Source: a virus
Length of the DNA stretch: 44,677 nucleotides
Virus record (IMG/VR): IMGVR_UViG_3300017960_000024
Span: 1-44,677 of that record
Direction: 5' to 3' (one strand)
How positions within the stretch are numbered: the first letter of the stretch is position 1; each line of letters starts with the position of its first letter. Shown here in pieces: positions 32,701-39,944 of the stretch. The notes under the pieces were generated by a model. The model was given only the letters and a program-made list of their open reading frames with translations, was not told the origin of the DNA and made no database searches. Position numbers and translations under genes: made by a program.

Positions 32701-33279
32701 TCATGGCGGCAAAATTTTGTTTCGGGGCCGAACCTCCACTGGTTCAGGCGTATTCGAGAAAAATACCCAAAAATGCGTATCAGGATACGGCTCATGAACC
32801 ATTGCGAACCAATCAAACTCGCAAGTCCTTATGGTACCCTCTTTTGCGGAATTGTACGTCACGCTTTCTACCAAACTATCTGTGATGTATGTGTCACACA
32901 ACCCAGTGTTTGGAGACCATCTCACTTCATTTACAACGCGAAGTTGTAAGTTTGCCGGGTCAGTCATCACCTCAATCAATGCTGTTGCAACAGATGAAAT
33001 ATATTCAACCCCATAATCCTCATTATCATTCAAAACCGTCAGAGTACAGTTGAAGCTGTAACGTGGCATCTGAGAACGGGTTGCGAACCAACTATTAGAA
33101 CCAGACGTCGGCTCAATCTCAAACGCTGGGAAGGCGTCGGCAGGCAAAGTCCGGCGCATTCCTTCCCACAAAGTCAAATTTTTATCCTCGTAATAGTGCA
33201 CAACGCAATTAATGTTCTCCAAATTATTTTCTAACATTCGGATGAGCGTTTTGACAATATTTGACGCGTTTGTGTACAT
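32701..33279 (-). CDS. Tail completion/terminator-like protein
   Basis: 192 aa. The N-terminal helix (ASNIVKTLIRMLENNL) followed by strands with DAFPAFEIEPTSG, MPRYSFNCTLTVL and a helix VEYISSVATALIEVM is the order of phage tail terminator/neck proteins (lambda gpU or minor tail Z-like). It is placed between head-connector and tail genes, where such a protein is expected. It would close the tail tube at its head end. The assignment rests on fold order and position, not strong similarity. Confidence 0.5.
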   Translation of the reverse strand: MYTNASNIVKTLIRMLENNLENINCVVHYYEDKNLTLWEGMRRTLPADAFPAFEIEPTSGSNSWFATRSQMPRYSFNCTLTVLNDNEDYGVEYISSVATALIEVMTDPANLQLRVVNEVRWSPNTGLCDTYITDSLVESVTYNSAKEGTIRTCEFDWFAMVHEPYPDTHFWVFFSNTPEPVEVRPRNKILPP

Positions 33280-33303
33280 CTACTTTACCTGTCTGTACTT
33301 ACG

Positions 33304-33534
33304 TTAAAATCCCCAGCCATGGTAGCGTTTCAAAACATCCTCAGCGATTTCTTTCGTTTTGTAAACTCTTGCCTTTCCGCCGTCTTCTGTTCCCCAAAGT
33401 TTGCCCGTTTTTCCAGACATGATTCCATAACCACCCTTAATTTTTCGGATACAACCTTTTGGACCGCATTTGTCGCCTTCGGCAGCAAGTAAAATTTTCG
33501 CAATTTTTACTAATTCCCCAACGACTTCATTCAT
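33304..33534 (-). CDS. Small protein with an N-terminal LVKIAK helix tag
   Basis: 76 aa. Residues 3-17 (EVVGELVKIAKILLA) are one of five copies of an amphipathic helix shared by proteins of this region. The rest is a small domain around GGYGIMSGKTGKLWG and TKEIAEDVLKRYHG, similar to short phage domains of unknown role with a G-Y-x-V/I-x-S-x-K-TGK pattern. Two cysteines (CGPKGC) lie in the linker. GAGGAG precedes the start. The function is unknown; the shared helix suggests it is carried to the same place as the other tagged proteins. Confidence 0.6.
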   Translation of the reverse strand: MNEVVGELVKIAKILLAAEGDKCGPKGCIRKIKGGYGIMSGKTGKLWGTEDGGKARVYKTKEIAEDVLKRYHGWGF

Positions 33535-33545
33535 TTCTCTTCTCC

Positions 33546-34694
33546 TCAGTCATTGAAAATCGTTAGATTTATCTTTTCACCCTTGACCGTTGTATGCCCT
33601 GTCCATTTCTGGATGTCGCCCTCTCTGTCTCGAATTGGGCTAATCCAACTGTCTCTGATCGAACGATTCCAAGGGTCTTTCCAAGTTCCACGGCCTAAAT
33701 CAGAAGCATCCGCAGTGAAAGTTTGACTCTTCTTATCATAATACCAAGCCTTATTTTTCTGCGAGTATTTTTTCAAGACGTCTTCTATTCCAGCATAATA
33801 TAAGCAAGCTGATTTTGTCAACCTATCCATCATATCCCGTAATTCATCAAACGTTATGATACGAACTTCAACAGTGTTATCCACGACATGATCTTTAGGA
33901 CGAGCTTCGCCACCCAACTCATTTTGGTTCATTCCTATTCCCGGTGGAGCCATCAAACGGGCAATAATAGCTTTTTCATCAATACTTGCCTTGCGATCCA
34001 ATTCAACCACCTTTCCGTGCTTGATATATTTGTCTTCCAGATCGGGAAGCAAATAGGAATTCCGGAGCATTGATGGCGTGTGACCAACCCGCTCAGCAAC
34101 ATCTTTGAGCGTTTCCAAAAACCGTTTTTTGCGTTCCTTCTCATCAGGTTCAATTCCACGACGCTTCAAAGAGCGAATCATGTATCGGTTTGCTGCATAG
34201 CCGCGAATATCTTTTGGCTTAATGTCAAATGGCTTCAGAAATCGCGTAACCTGATCCGATTTAATTTTGAATCCATCAGGCGTTTCGAACACAAAACTGT
34301 CTTCGCCTTTTGTCTGTTTCAACAAATCAGAAATCATCGGTGCAAGTTTTTTGTCCGTGAAATCCTTTTCATGCTTGACGCCGGATTTTCCCGTATAGGA
34401 AAGCTTTACTGTATTGCCTTCCACGGAAATATTCTTTTTCTTGAATCCTGTAACGCCAAGGTGATTGTTTTCCGCTGACTCTTCATTTCCTACGCGTTCA
34501 GCGGTTTTGTCCATTACGCTAATAACAAGAGCGACCAAACGTTCTTTCTCATCACCAGAGTTCAATTCTTGATTCAATTTACGTCGTAAACTCTGCAAAT
34601 TATCAGCAATATTCTTTACGCCATCAGTGCGCTTTTTCACGCGCTTTGCTTTTTCAGCTGGCGACAATTCTTCCTTTTGAGCACAACGTCTCAT
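33546..34694 (-). CDS. DNA topoisomerase type IB
   Basis: 382 aa from the ATG at 34694, three bases after the preceding stop; the frame extends further upstream only into another gene. It relaxes supercoils through a 3'-phosphotyrosine intermediate. All five catalytic residues of the family are in place: R67 (AERVGNEES), K103 (YTGKSGVK), R164 (KDIRGYAANR), H205 (ERVGHTPS) and Y214 (RNSYLLP). The H-to-Y distance of nine equals that of vaccinia topoisomerase. The N-terminal 60 residues are a helical lead-in. The last 165 residues after Tyr are an extra domain with no recognised relative. The gene lies among connector genes, not replication genes, so a role in packaged or ejected DNA is possible. 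Confidence 0.88.
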   Translation of the reverse strand: MRRCAQKEELSPAEKAKRVKKRTDGVKNIADNLQSLRRKLNQELNSGDEKERLVALVISVMDKTAERVGNEESAENNHLGVTGFKKKNISVEGNTVKLSYTGKSGVKHEKDFTDKKLAPMISDLLKQTKGEDSFVFETPDGFKIKSDQVTRFLKPFDIKPKDIRGYAANRYMIRSLKRRGIEPDEKERKKRFLETLKDVAERVGHTPSMLRNSYLLPDLEDKYIKHGKVVELDRKASIDEKAIIARLMAPPGIGMNQNELGGEARPKDHVVDNTVEVRIITFDELRDMMDRLTKSACLYYAGIEDVLKKYSQKNKAWYYDKKSQTFTADASDLGRGTWKDPWNRSIRDSWISPIRDREGDIQKWTGHTTVKGEKINLTIFND

Positions 34695-34695
34695 A

Positions 34696-35181
34696 TTACC
34701 ATTCCGGTTCTGGGTTGAACCCCGGTGCCATTGTTGGAGGCATCGTTCGCAAATTGTGTTTCCAAGTTTGTCCGGGAATACGTTTTTGAAAGCGCATAAA
34801 ATCATAAAGCTTTTGTTTGCTCTCCGTAATATAAGTCGTGGCACCTTCATTTGCGTTTGGATCAAGGTCTTGAAACTCGCTCATCAATAGAGCGCCAGCA
34901 GCCCAATGCCGAGCTAATGAACGTATCGCTCCCGGAAATACGGAAATTGTCGTTGAATCAACCGGGCGATACATATTGTACGAACGTAATGGGACATAAT
35001 AATATTGTTCAAGTTCTCCATCGATTTCACGATCAACCTGTTCCTGATAAAACTCAACAAGCTTTTGGTCTATCAATGCGAGCCGCCCACTGCCAATCTT
35101 CAAAACCTTACAAAGATTGCGCACGTCTTCCCAAGTGCCGCTGTAATAGGCTTCACCTGTTGTTGGACTTACATCTGGCAT
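34696..35181 (-). CDS. Head-tail connector protein (Gp36/DUF1320-like)
   Basis: 161 aa. The order YYSGTWEDVRNLCKVLKIGS, ALIDQKLVEFYQEQVDREID, then a Tyr-rich YYYVPL, then IRSLARHWAAGALLMSE and a C-terminal helix TYITESKQKLYDFMRF matches small head-tail adaptors. In these, helices pack around the portal and the Y-x-VPL segment lies after an I/L-D-x-x-L helix. It probably sits below the portal in the neck. It overlaps its upstream neighbour by 13 bases and is followed by the topoisomerase with no gap. Confidence 0.65.
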   Translation of the reverse strand: MPDVSPTTGEAYYSGTWEDVRNLCKVLKIGSGRLALIDQKLVEFYQEQVDREIDGELEQYYYVPLRSYNMYRPVDSTTISVFPGAIRSLARHWAAGALLMSEFQDLDPNANEGATTYITESKQKLYDFMRFQKRIPGQTWKHNLRTMPPTMAPGFNPEPEW

Positions 35182-35552
35182 ATTTCTCTCGCAATCTTAA
35201 CAAGTTCTTTAGCTATCTGCTTAGTCGGTTTCAACTCTGCTGGTAAAACTTTTTCAAGCGACTTGATTTCTCCAGAAGCATCCCAACCATTTTCAACATC
35301 GGTTTCTGTTCCTACCTGTTGCAATATTTCATTAACCCAATCAGCGATCAACTCTTTTACGTTAGCGTTCCCAACACGACCAAACGTCCGTTGATCTGAA
35401 TTCTCTTCCCCGTCCAACTTCCAATTACAAACGCCACTGATATAGCCTGCTTTTTTGTAAAGAGTAAATTCAATGGAAAATTCTTTTCCCTTTGAGGTCT
35501 TTACCTTTACGCTTTTGATAGCAAGAACGGTTTTTTTCAGCTTTGGTTTCAT
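35169..35552 (-). CDS. Small protein with a C-terminal LVKIAK helix tag
   Basis: 127 aa. The first 100 residues are mainly beta (VKVKTSKGKEFSIEFTLYKK, then GVCNWKLDGEEN) with a helix NVKELIADWVNEILQQVG. The last 18 residues (TKQIAKELVKIAREICQM) are the same amphipathic helix seen at the N terminus of four neighbouring proteins, here moved to the C terminus. No catalytic motif is recognised. The ATG shares bases with the S66 peptidase stop (ATGA), so the two are translated together. Confidence 0.6.
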   Translation of the reverse strand: MKPKLKKTVLAIKSVKVKTSKGKEFSIEFTLYKKAGYISGVCNWKLDGEENSDQRTFGRVGNANVKELIADWVNEILQQVGTETDVENGWDASGEIKSLEKVLPAELKPTKQIAKELVKIAREICQM

Positions 35553-36481
35553 GAAAAGGGATTTCCAAACATAACCATACAGCTCTCAGCGTCCAAAGAA
35601 GTTTCCACCCCAAGCGGAACGTTCGCAACCGTCTCGCCATGACTGAAGTTCATTCCGAAAACGCAAGGCAATTTATCTTCAAAGAATCGAACAACTACGT
35701 CCTCAACAGAAACATCTGAATCCTGTCGTTCTGGCCGTTCGACAAATTCTCCAAAAACAACGCCGCCAACTTTTTCAAAAACCCCAGCCAATTCAAGCTG
35801 ATTCAAGCAAGCTGAAACTTCGTAACCACCTGCCTGAGTATCTTCCAAAAATAAAATTGCGCCTTCCAATTCTGGCAAAAATGGCGTTCCTATCAACGCC
35901 GTGAACAAAGTCAAGTTTCCGCCAATTGAAGTTCCCCGAACAATTCCACCGCAGACGCAACGCGGTAATGAACAATCTGAAAAAGGATCATTGTGCCATT
36001 CAGAATCAAGCTTGAGTAGCATAAGTGCGTGTTTAAGATTTTGCTCATCAAGGGGCTTTTTCTCGCGAATACGAATATTTGGGCCGCAAAAGTTTACCAG
36101 CCCGGAACAACGCAAAATTGCATTGTTGATAACTGTAATATCAGACATCCCCATGAATGGTTTACGCGTTTTGCGAATCAAGTCGTAAGGGATATAAGGT
36201 AACAGTTCTATCGCAGAATAACCGCCTTCACTCACACATACGGCAGAAATAGTATTGTCGCTAAAGGCCCAATCTATTTCATGAATACGTTGATCAACAG
36301 GAGCAGAATTCCAAGCGTCAGAACGTAAATTTCTCAAATTGGGACCAAGAACAGGCTCCAAGCCACATTCTACAAAGACAGGCAACGCAGACTGAATTGC
36401 CTTAGTCGACGTAATCGGAGAAGAAGGCGTAATGATAGCAACTTTATCGCCATCAACCAGCGCTGTTGGTTTTAGATACAT
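35549..36481 (-). CDS. Peptidase S66 (LD-carboxypeptidase-like)
   Basis: 310 aa from the ATG at 36481 (AGGAAAAG upstream), the normal length of the family. S66 enzymes cut an L-D peptide bond in peptidoglycan tetrapeptides or hydrolyse related compounds such as microcin C. The Ser-Glu-His triad is clear: S113 in GMSDITVINN, E213 in LFLEDTQAGGYE, H281 in NFSHGET. The N-terminal VDGDKVAIITPSSPI and EGGYSAIELLPYI are also typical. No signal peptide is present. It could trim host cell wall for recycling or lysis, blunt a toxin, or act during virion assembly. Its place among connector genes is unusual. Confidence 0.87.
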   Translation of the reverse strand: MYLKPTALVDGDKVAIITPSSPITSTKAIQSALPVFVECGLEPVLGPNLRNLRSDAWNSAPVDQRIHEIDWAFSDNTISAVCVSEGGYSAIELLPYIPYDLIRKTRKPFMGMSDITVINNAILRCSGLVNFCGPNIRIREKKPLDEQNLKHALMLLKLDSEWHNDPFSDCSLPRCVCGGIVRGTSIGGNLTLFTALIGTPFLPELEGAILFLEDTQAGGYEVSACLNQLELAGVFEKVGGVVFGEFVERPERQDSDVSVEDVVVRFFEDKLPCVFGMNFSHGETVANVPLGVETSLDAESCMVMFGNPFS

Positions 36482-36788
36482 CCGGCGTCTTTTCCTGTTT
36501 GTAACGTATGCCAAGCATGTTATCAACCATGTTGTCAAGATTTGTAATCTCAATATCTTCAACAGCGTCTCGCAAACGACGTGTGATCACACCATTGCCA
36601 TCTTTGCCTGAGTGATGGATAACAACGACATCATAATTTGGCTTATCAGAAAGTTCTCCGCCAATAACCATTGCCTGCTTGCCCTGCATCGCTGTCCCAA
36701 CTTCTTTTCGAACAAGTTCAAGCAAGCGTGCGGAATCAATAATTTGACTGATATTTGCCAATTCTTTTGAGATGCTGTTATCGTCCAT
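36453..36788 (-). CDS. Small structural or assembly protein, unknown
   Basis: 111 aa from the ATG at 36788, which has AAAGGGA upstream. A longer frame back to 37079 runs antiregister through the next gene and is rejected. The N-terminal helix (ISKELANISQIIDSARLLEL) is followed by a beta segment with YDVVVIHHSGKDGNG and a C-terminal helix. It is not recognised. The product overlaps the S66 gene start by 29 bases. Confidence 0.5.
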   Translation of the reverse strand: MDDNSISKELANISQIIDSARLLELVRKEVGTAMQGKQAMVIGGELSDKPNYDVVVIHHSGKDGNGVITRRLRDAVEDIEITNLDNMVDNMLGIRYKQEKTPDVSKTNSAG

Positions 36789-36799
36789 TTCAATTCCCT

Positions 36800-37060
36800 T
36801 TAGATAGCTTTCAAAGCCTGCTGTAATTTGGTAATCATTTTTGCCGTGCCGCCAGAAGGAATTTTGCCTGCCTTTTGTCCTGCCATAATTACCGCAGTAA
36901 GCATTTTTGCAACATCTCCACCCGTCTCGTCGATCAGCTTGGTAATCAATGGACCCATTCCTGTTTCTCGACGCCTGATTCTTTGTGGCCCTTGTGCGTT
37001 CATCTCTTTTGCAAGCCTTACCAAACGCTTTGCAACTTTGATACGTTGTTCGCGAGTCAT
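36800..37060 (-). CDS. Small protein with an N-terminal LVKIAK-type helix tag
   Basis: 86 aa. Residues 8-22 (KVAKRLVRLAKEMNA) are a variant of the recurring amphipathic helix. After a basic linker (QRIRRRETGMG) the remainder is helical, GPLITKLIDETGGDVAKMLT and a C-terminal GGTAKMITKLQQALKAI. No known domain is recognised. AAGGAG lies seven bases before the ATG at 37060. It belongs to the group of tagged small proteins in the connector region. Confidence 0.6.
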   Translation of the reverse strand: MTREQRIKVAKRLVRLAKEMNAQGPQRIRRRETGMGPLITKLIDETGGDVAKMLTAVIMAGQKAGKIPSGGTAKMITKLQQALKAI

Positions 37061-37117
37061 TTTTTTTCTCCTTAAACACTGAGTAATTTCATCATCTCGT
37101 CAAACGGTAATTCTCAA

Positions 37118-37873
37118 TCAGAGGTATTTGTTCGACTTCCATCCCCGCAACTTGCCGTAATTGTGCGCTCCTGTTCTTCCTATTCCACGTACTGCCGCAT
37201 AGTATGTTTGCGTTGGCGGAGCAAGCAAATTTCCGATCTTGAATTTCTCATTATCCAAAGCTGTCTTTGCACGTTCATCGGCGTTGCCCTTGATCGTCTC
37301 AATCGCGCCAACAACATCTCCGCCACCTTCGTTAAGCTCATTTGCTCCAATTGCAAAGATGACCCGACCATACCAAAGGTCATAGTCAAGCAAAAGCTTT
37401 TCCATACACATTGCAACAACAAGATCGGTAATTACACCATCCCAATTCTGAGGCGCATCTGCAATTGTGTAATTCGTAGCAGATGATACGCCGGAGTTGT
37501 TAATCACATCAATAGCTTGATAAATGAACCCAGCAAGCACACCAACAGGAAACCAATCAATGTTGTAAGTTACAGTGACCCTATCCAGATCCGTTGTAGC
37601 AGCCGCAAGCGTAACTGTTCCTAAGATATAGTCGATGCTTGCGGGTGTTACTATTTGAAGTTCATTCAGATGAACAACGACAGAAAACGCATCATTCCAA
37701 TTCGGATACGTTAGTTTGAAAACAGTTGCCGACACTCGCTTTGCTTGTTCGTCGTAAACGCTAATTTGCCGAAAGTTCAACAAATGTGGGGTCAACATGT
37801 TGTCGACAATTTCATTAACGCGCGCATTGGAAGATGCGCCAATTGGAACATACGAGCCGGGAAATACTGCCAT
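37118..37873 (-). CDS. Virion connector/structural protein
   Basis: 251 aa. The N-terminal helix region (SNARVNEIVDNMLTPHLLNF) is followed by beta strands (VTVTYNIDWF) and then helices (ITDLVVAMCMEKLLLDYDLW). The C terminus is basic and Gly-rich (GIGRTGAHNYGKLRGWKSNK). It resembles head completion or neck proteins in size and place, but no family is recognised. AAGGA precedes the ATG at 37873. It is flanked by tagged small proteins. Confidence 0.5.
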   Translation of the reverse strand: MAVFPGSYVPIGASSNARVNEIVDNMLTPHLLNFRQISVYDEQAKRVSATVFKLTYPNWNDAFSVVVHLNELQIVTPASIDYILGTVTLAAATTDLDRVTVTYNIDWFPVGVLAGFIYQAIDVINNSGVSSATNYTIADAPQNWDGVITDLVVAMCMEKLLLDYDLWYGRVIFAIGANELNEGGGDVVGAIETIKGNADERAKTALDNEKFKIGNLLAPPTQTYYAAVRGIGRTGAHNYGKLRGWKSNKYL

Positions 37874-37888
37874 ATGTCACTTCCTTAG

Positions 37889-38236
37889 TCAATCCAATTT
37901 CTTTGATTTGATGTATGTTTTCAGTGCCGTATCGATCTGATTGTCATTCATGTAACCGTATAATTCAACATCGCCCCTCATTCCTTTTCCATCGCCAATC
38001 TTAATACGAGAAGCATGAAGCAAGTCCCAACGAAAACGCATATCCGCATCACGTACTTTCGGGTTTGTTTTCAGTTTCTCTTTATATTCTGCAAGCTTGT
38101 CCTTACCAATCTTTCTCACTGCCTTATCAAGAAAACTTTTCAGTATCTTATAATCCTCTGGCTTTATTTTCATTCTTGCCGCAGTCAGACGTTTAGCAAT
38201 CTTCACCAACTCAGCAGCTACTTTGCGCTTGTCCAT
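37889..38236 (-). CDS. Small protein with an N-terminal LVKIAK helix tag
   Basis: 115 aa from the ATG at 38236, which has AAGGGGAA upstream; a start 20 codons earlier overlaps the neighbour and is rejected. Residues 5-20 (KVAAELVKIAKRLTAA) are the clearest copy of the recurring amphipathic helix. The first nine codons and the start are identical in DNA to those of the gene at 38247-38666 (33 bases). The rest is helical and basic: LKSFLDKAVRKIGKDKLAEY, later a short ELYGYMNDNQIDTALKTY. The function is unknown. Confidence 0.62.
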   Translation of the reverse strand: MDKRKVAAELVKIAKRLTAARMKIKPEDYKILKSFLDKAVRKIGKDKLAEYKEKLKTNPKVRDADMRFRWDLLHASRIKIGDGKGMRGDVELYGYMNDNQIDTALKTYIKSKKLD

Positions 38237-38237
38237 T
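38205..38237. repeat. 33-base exact repeat, copy 1 (tag coding DNA)
   Basis: These 33 bases are identical to 38635-38667. They cover the start codon and first ten codons of the tag in the gene at 37889-38236. The DNA on both sides is different in the two copies. Confidence 0.85.
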
Positions 38238-38246
38238 GTATTCCCC

Positions 38247-38666
38247 TTAACCTGAAACGTAGACCTCGAACTTGATATAGTCATTGTCAAAGCCAATATT
38301 CAAACGCTCACGCTTTCCCGTCCGTGGGTCTTTTGCTTGCTCTTCATAAACAGCCTTCGGCGTATCCATCCAATTTAACATCACACCGTCTGTCTTCTTA
38401 ATCAGCTTCTTGATTTCATCCGCCACTTTCCTTGGTGCAACATCCCAATTAAACGCCTTCTTCTGTGCGCCTTTGGAAGATTTGGAAGCATCACCATTTG
38501 CGAACAGAACAAACTCGCTGCCTGAGAAATCATCAACTTGTCCGTTTTTGATTCCCCTGACACGCTTGAGTGCTGTTGCCAGTTCTTGAGCCTTTTCCTT
38601 CTTATCCTGACCCGTTAGCAATCTGGCTACCTTTACCAACTCAGCAGCTACTTTGCGCTTGTCCAT
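38247..38666 (-). CDS. Small protein with an N-terminal LVKIAK helix tag
   Basis: 139 aa. Residues 5-19 (KVAAELVKVARLLTG) are a tag nearly identical to that of the next gene. After a charged linker the body contains FSGSEFVLFANGDASKSSKG, a basic stretch, a helix VADEIKKLIKKTDGVMLNW, and a C-terminal beta part GFDNDYIKFEVYVSG. No family is recognised. AAGGGA lies before the ATG at 38666. The body is unrelated to the next protein although the tags match, so the tag looks modular. Confidence 0.62.
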   Translation of the reverse strand: MDKRKVAAELVKVARLLTGQDKKEKAQELATALKRVRGIKNGQVDDFSGSEFVLFANGDASKSSKGAQKKAFNWDVAPRKVADEIKKLIKKTDGVMLNWMDTPKAVYEEQAKDPRTGKRERLNIGFDNDYIKFEVYVSG

Positions 38667-38667
38667 T
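38635..38667. repeat. 33-base exact repeat, copy 2 (tag coding DNA)
   Basis: Identical to 38205-38237, covering the start codon and first ten codons of the tag in the gene at 38247-38666. The period between copies is 430 bases. Confidence 0.85.
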
Positions 38668-38697
38668 ATTTCTTCCCTTTATCATACAAAACACACG

Positions 38698-39348
38698 CTA
38701 ACCAGCACGCCTGTTTCCTTTGGAAGCATTATCTGACAACCACATTGGTTGTAAATTTTTCAGCTTCCAACATTGTTTGAATCCTTCATCTTTCTCCGAT
38801 TCAAACTCAAACCACGTGCGAGGCGTTTTATGATCAATTTGCCAACCCATATCACCGCCGTAATTATCCCAAGTCATCCCACCATGAAATTGCGATTCTA
38901 AGTGAGCTACCAATTGATCGAGGCTAAAGTCTACCAAATCTTCCCAATGACGACGATTCTTTCTATTTGTTTTATCCAGCTTATCTCGTAATGAAAACCA
39001 AATTTGAAAACTGATGCGTCTTGAGATTCTGTTGCGGTGATTACTCATATAATTCTGATGCCACCGTCTCATCTTCTTGCGAGTCTCAGGACGCTTCATA
39101 TAGTCTTGATTGTACTCCTTTTGATAAGCTTTTCTACGTTCTCGATATTCAGGTTCATTTTGTTGACGTTTATGGTGAAGCGCAAGTGCCTTTTGCTTTT
39201 CACTTTCTATATTTCGCTTGTATGACTCTTTTCTGTTTTTCCTTGCACATTCTTTACACCAACCATGAATTCCATCTTTGTAGCCTTTGTTCTTCCCAAA
39301 GCAGTCAATGGATTTCAAAACTTTGCAGTGAGAACAGATTTTAGTCAT
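38698..39348 (-). CDS. HNH endonuclease with zinc fingers, probable homing type
   Basis: 216 aa from the ATG at 39348 (AGAGGG upstream); an upstream in-frame start lacks such a site. Residues 5-8 (CSHC) and two cysteines near 31-34 (CKEC) form an N-terminal zinc-binding unit. A long basic helical stretch follows. The nuclease core is at the end: MGWQIDHKTPRTWF with the D-H pair, then KNLQPMWLSDNASKGNR, the N and second-helix part of HNH. Such free-standing enzymes spread by cutting related phages next to their own site. It lies between the tagged proteins and accessory genes, where it may have moved local DNA. Confidence 0.8.
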   Translation of the reverse strand: MTKICSHCKVLKSIDCFGKNKGYKDGIHGWCKECARKNRKESYKRNIESEKQKALALHHKRQQNEPEYRERRKAYQKEYNQDYMKRPETRKKMRRWHQNYMSNHRNRISRRISFQIWFSLRDKLDKTNRKNRRHWEDLVDFSLDQLVAHLESQFHGGMTWDNYGGDMGWQIDHKTPRTWFEFESEKDEGFKQCWKLKNLQPMWLSDNASKGNRRAG

Positions 39349-39372
39349 AACCCTCTTTATGATAAGCAATTA

Positions 39373-39633
39373 CTACACGAAACACATGCTTTTGAGGTTT
39401 CGTATCGCTTGAACGTATCTGGAAACTTTCACGGTTGCAGTGCCGCCAAAAAATCCTGCTTTCAATCGTTCCAAATCCTTCTTCGGAACTTTGAAAACAA
39501 AGATCACCTTTTTCCCACCTGCTTCATTCTTTTCGTTAACTGTTGATTCAAGGAATATATCAATCGCACAAAGGAAGCTTGCAAAATAAATATCACTGGT
39601 GCGATACATTATGAACTTTTCTTTTTCATCCAT
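39373..39633 (-). CDS. DUF5659-like small protein
   Basis: 86 aa. The pattern YRTSDIYFASFLCAI, then a central KKVIFVFKVP and a C-terminal YVQAIRNLKSM, matches the small DUF5659 proteins (Y-R-T-x-D-L-x-x-A-A-F-L, F-x-F, x-L-K-x). Their role is unknown; they occur in bacterial and phage genomes. AGGAG is ten bases before the ATG at 39633. It is a short accessory gene between the HNH and zinc-ribbon genes. Confidence 0.62.
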   Translation of the reverse strand: MDEKEKFIMYRTSDIYFASFLCAIDIFLESTVNEKNEAGGKKVIFVFKVPKKDLERLKAGFFGGTATVKVSRYVQAIRNLKSMCFV

Positions 39634-39645
39634 AATGACAAACTC

Positions 39646-39933
39646 CTATTGATCCTGCGCAATTAATGGGTTTGCGCTTGCTTCCGTGCCACCGCGCTCT
39701 TTCCACATCCGGCGCTCAGCGTCTTTGTTTTTCTTGGTCATCTCGCGGTTCAACTTTTTACTCTTACTTGGCCAACCGCCCCACGAACCTTTCAAAACAA
39801 AGTCAACTTTCCCATAATGGCGCTTACAATCATTTTCACAGGTGTCACACTTTACGGTCTTTTTTGCTTTGCCGATGCGAAAATCGCGTTCAACGATTTT
39901 ATTGCAATTATCACAACGATATTGAAAAATCAT
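39646..39933 (-). CDS. FmdB-type zinc ribbon protein
   Basis: 95 aa. The first 45 residues form a zinc ribbon: YRCDNC near the start, then KCDTCENDC, with the aromatic and Ser/Arg spacing of FmdB-type regulatory domains. The rest is charged and probably disordered, apart from a KGSWGGWPSKSKK stretch. Such domains bind DNA, RNA or proteins. AAAGGG precedes the ATG at 39933. Confidence 0.7.
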   Translation of the reverse strand: MIFQYRCDNCNKIVERDFRIGKAKKTVKCDTCENDCKRHYGKVDFVLKGSWGGWPSKSKKLNREMTKKNKDAERRMWKERGGTEASANPLIAQDQ

Positions 39934-39944
39934 TACTCACCCTT

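Noticed and set aside
34695-34865. Longer start for the topoisomerase
   Set aside because: It would run through the end of the connector gene; the extra residues have no match to the family and the ATG at 34694 directly follows the previous stop.
36789-37079. N-terminal extension of the gene at 36453 back to 37079
   Set aside because: This part is an out-of-frame reading of the tagged gene at 36800-37060 and is composed of arginine- and cysteine-rich shadow sequence.
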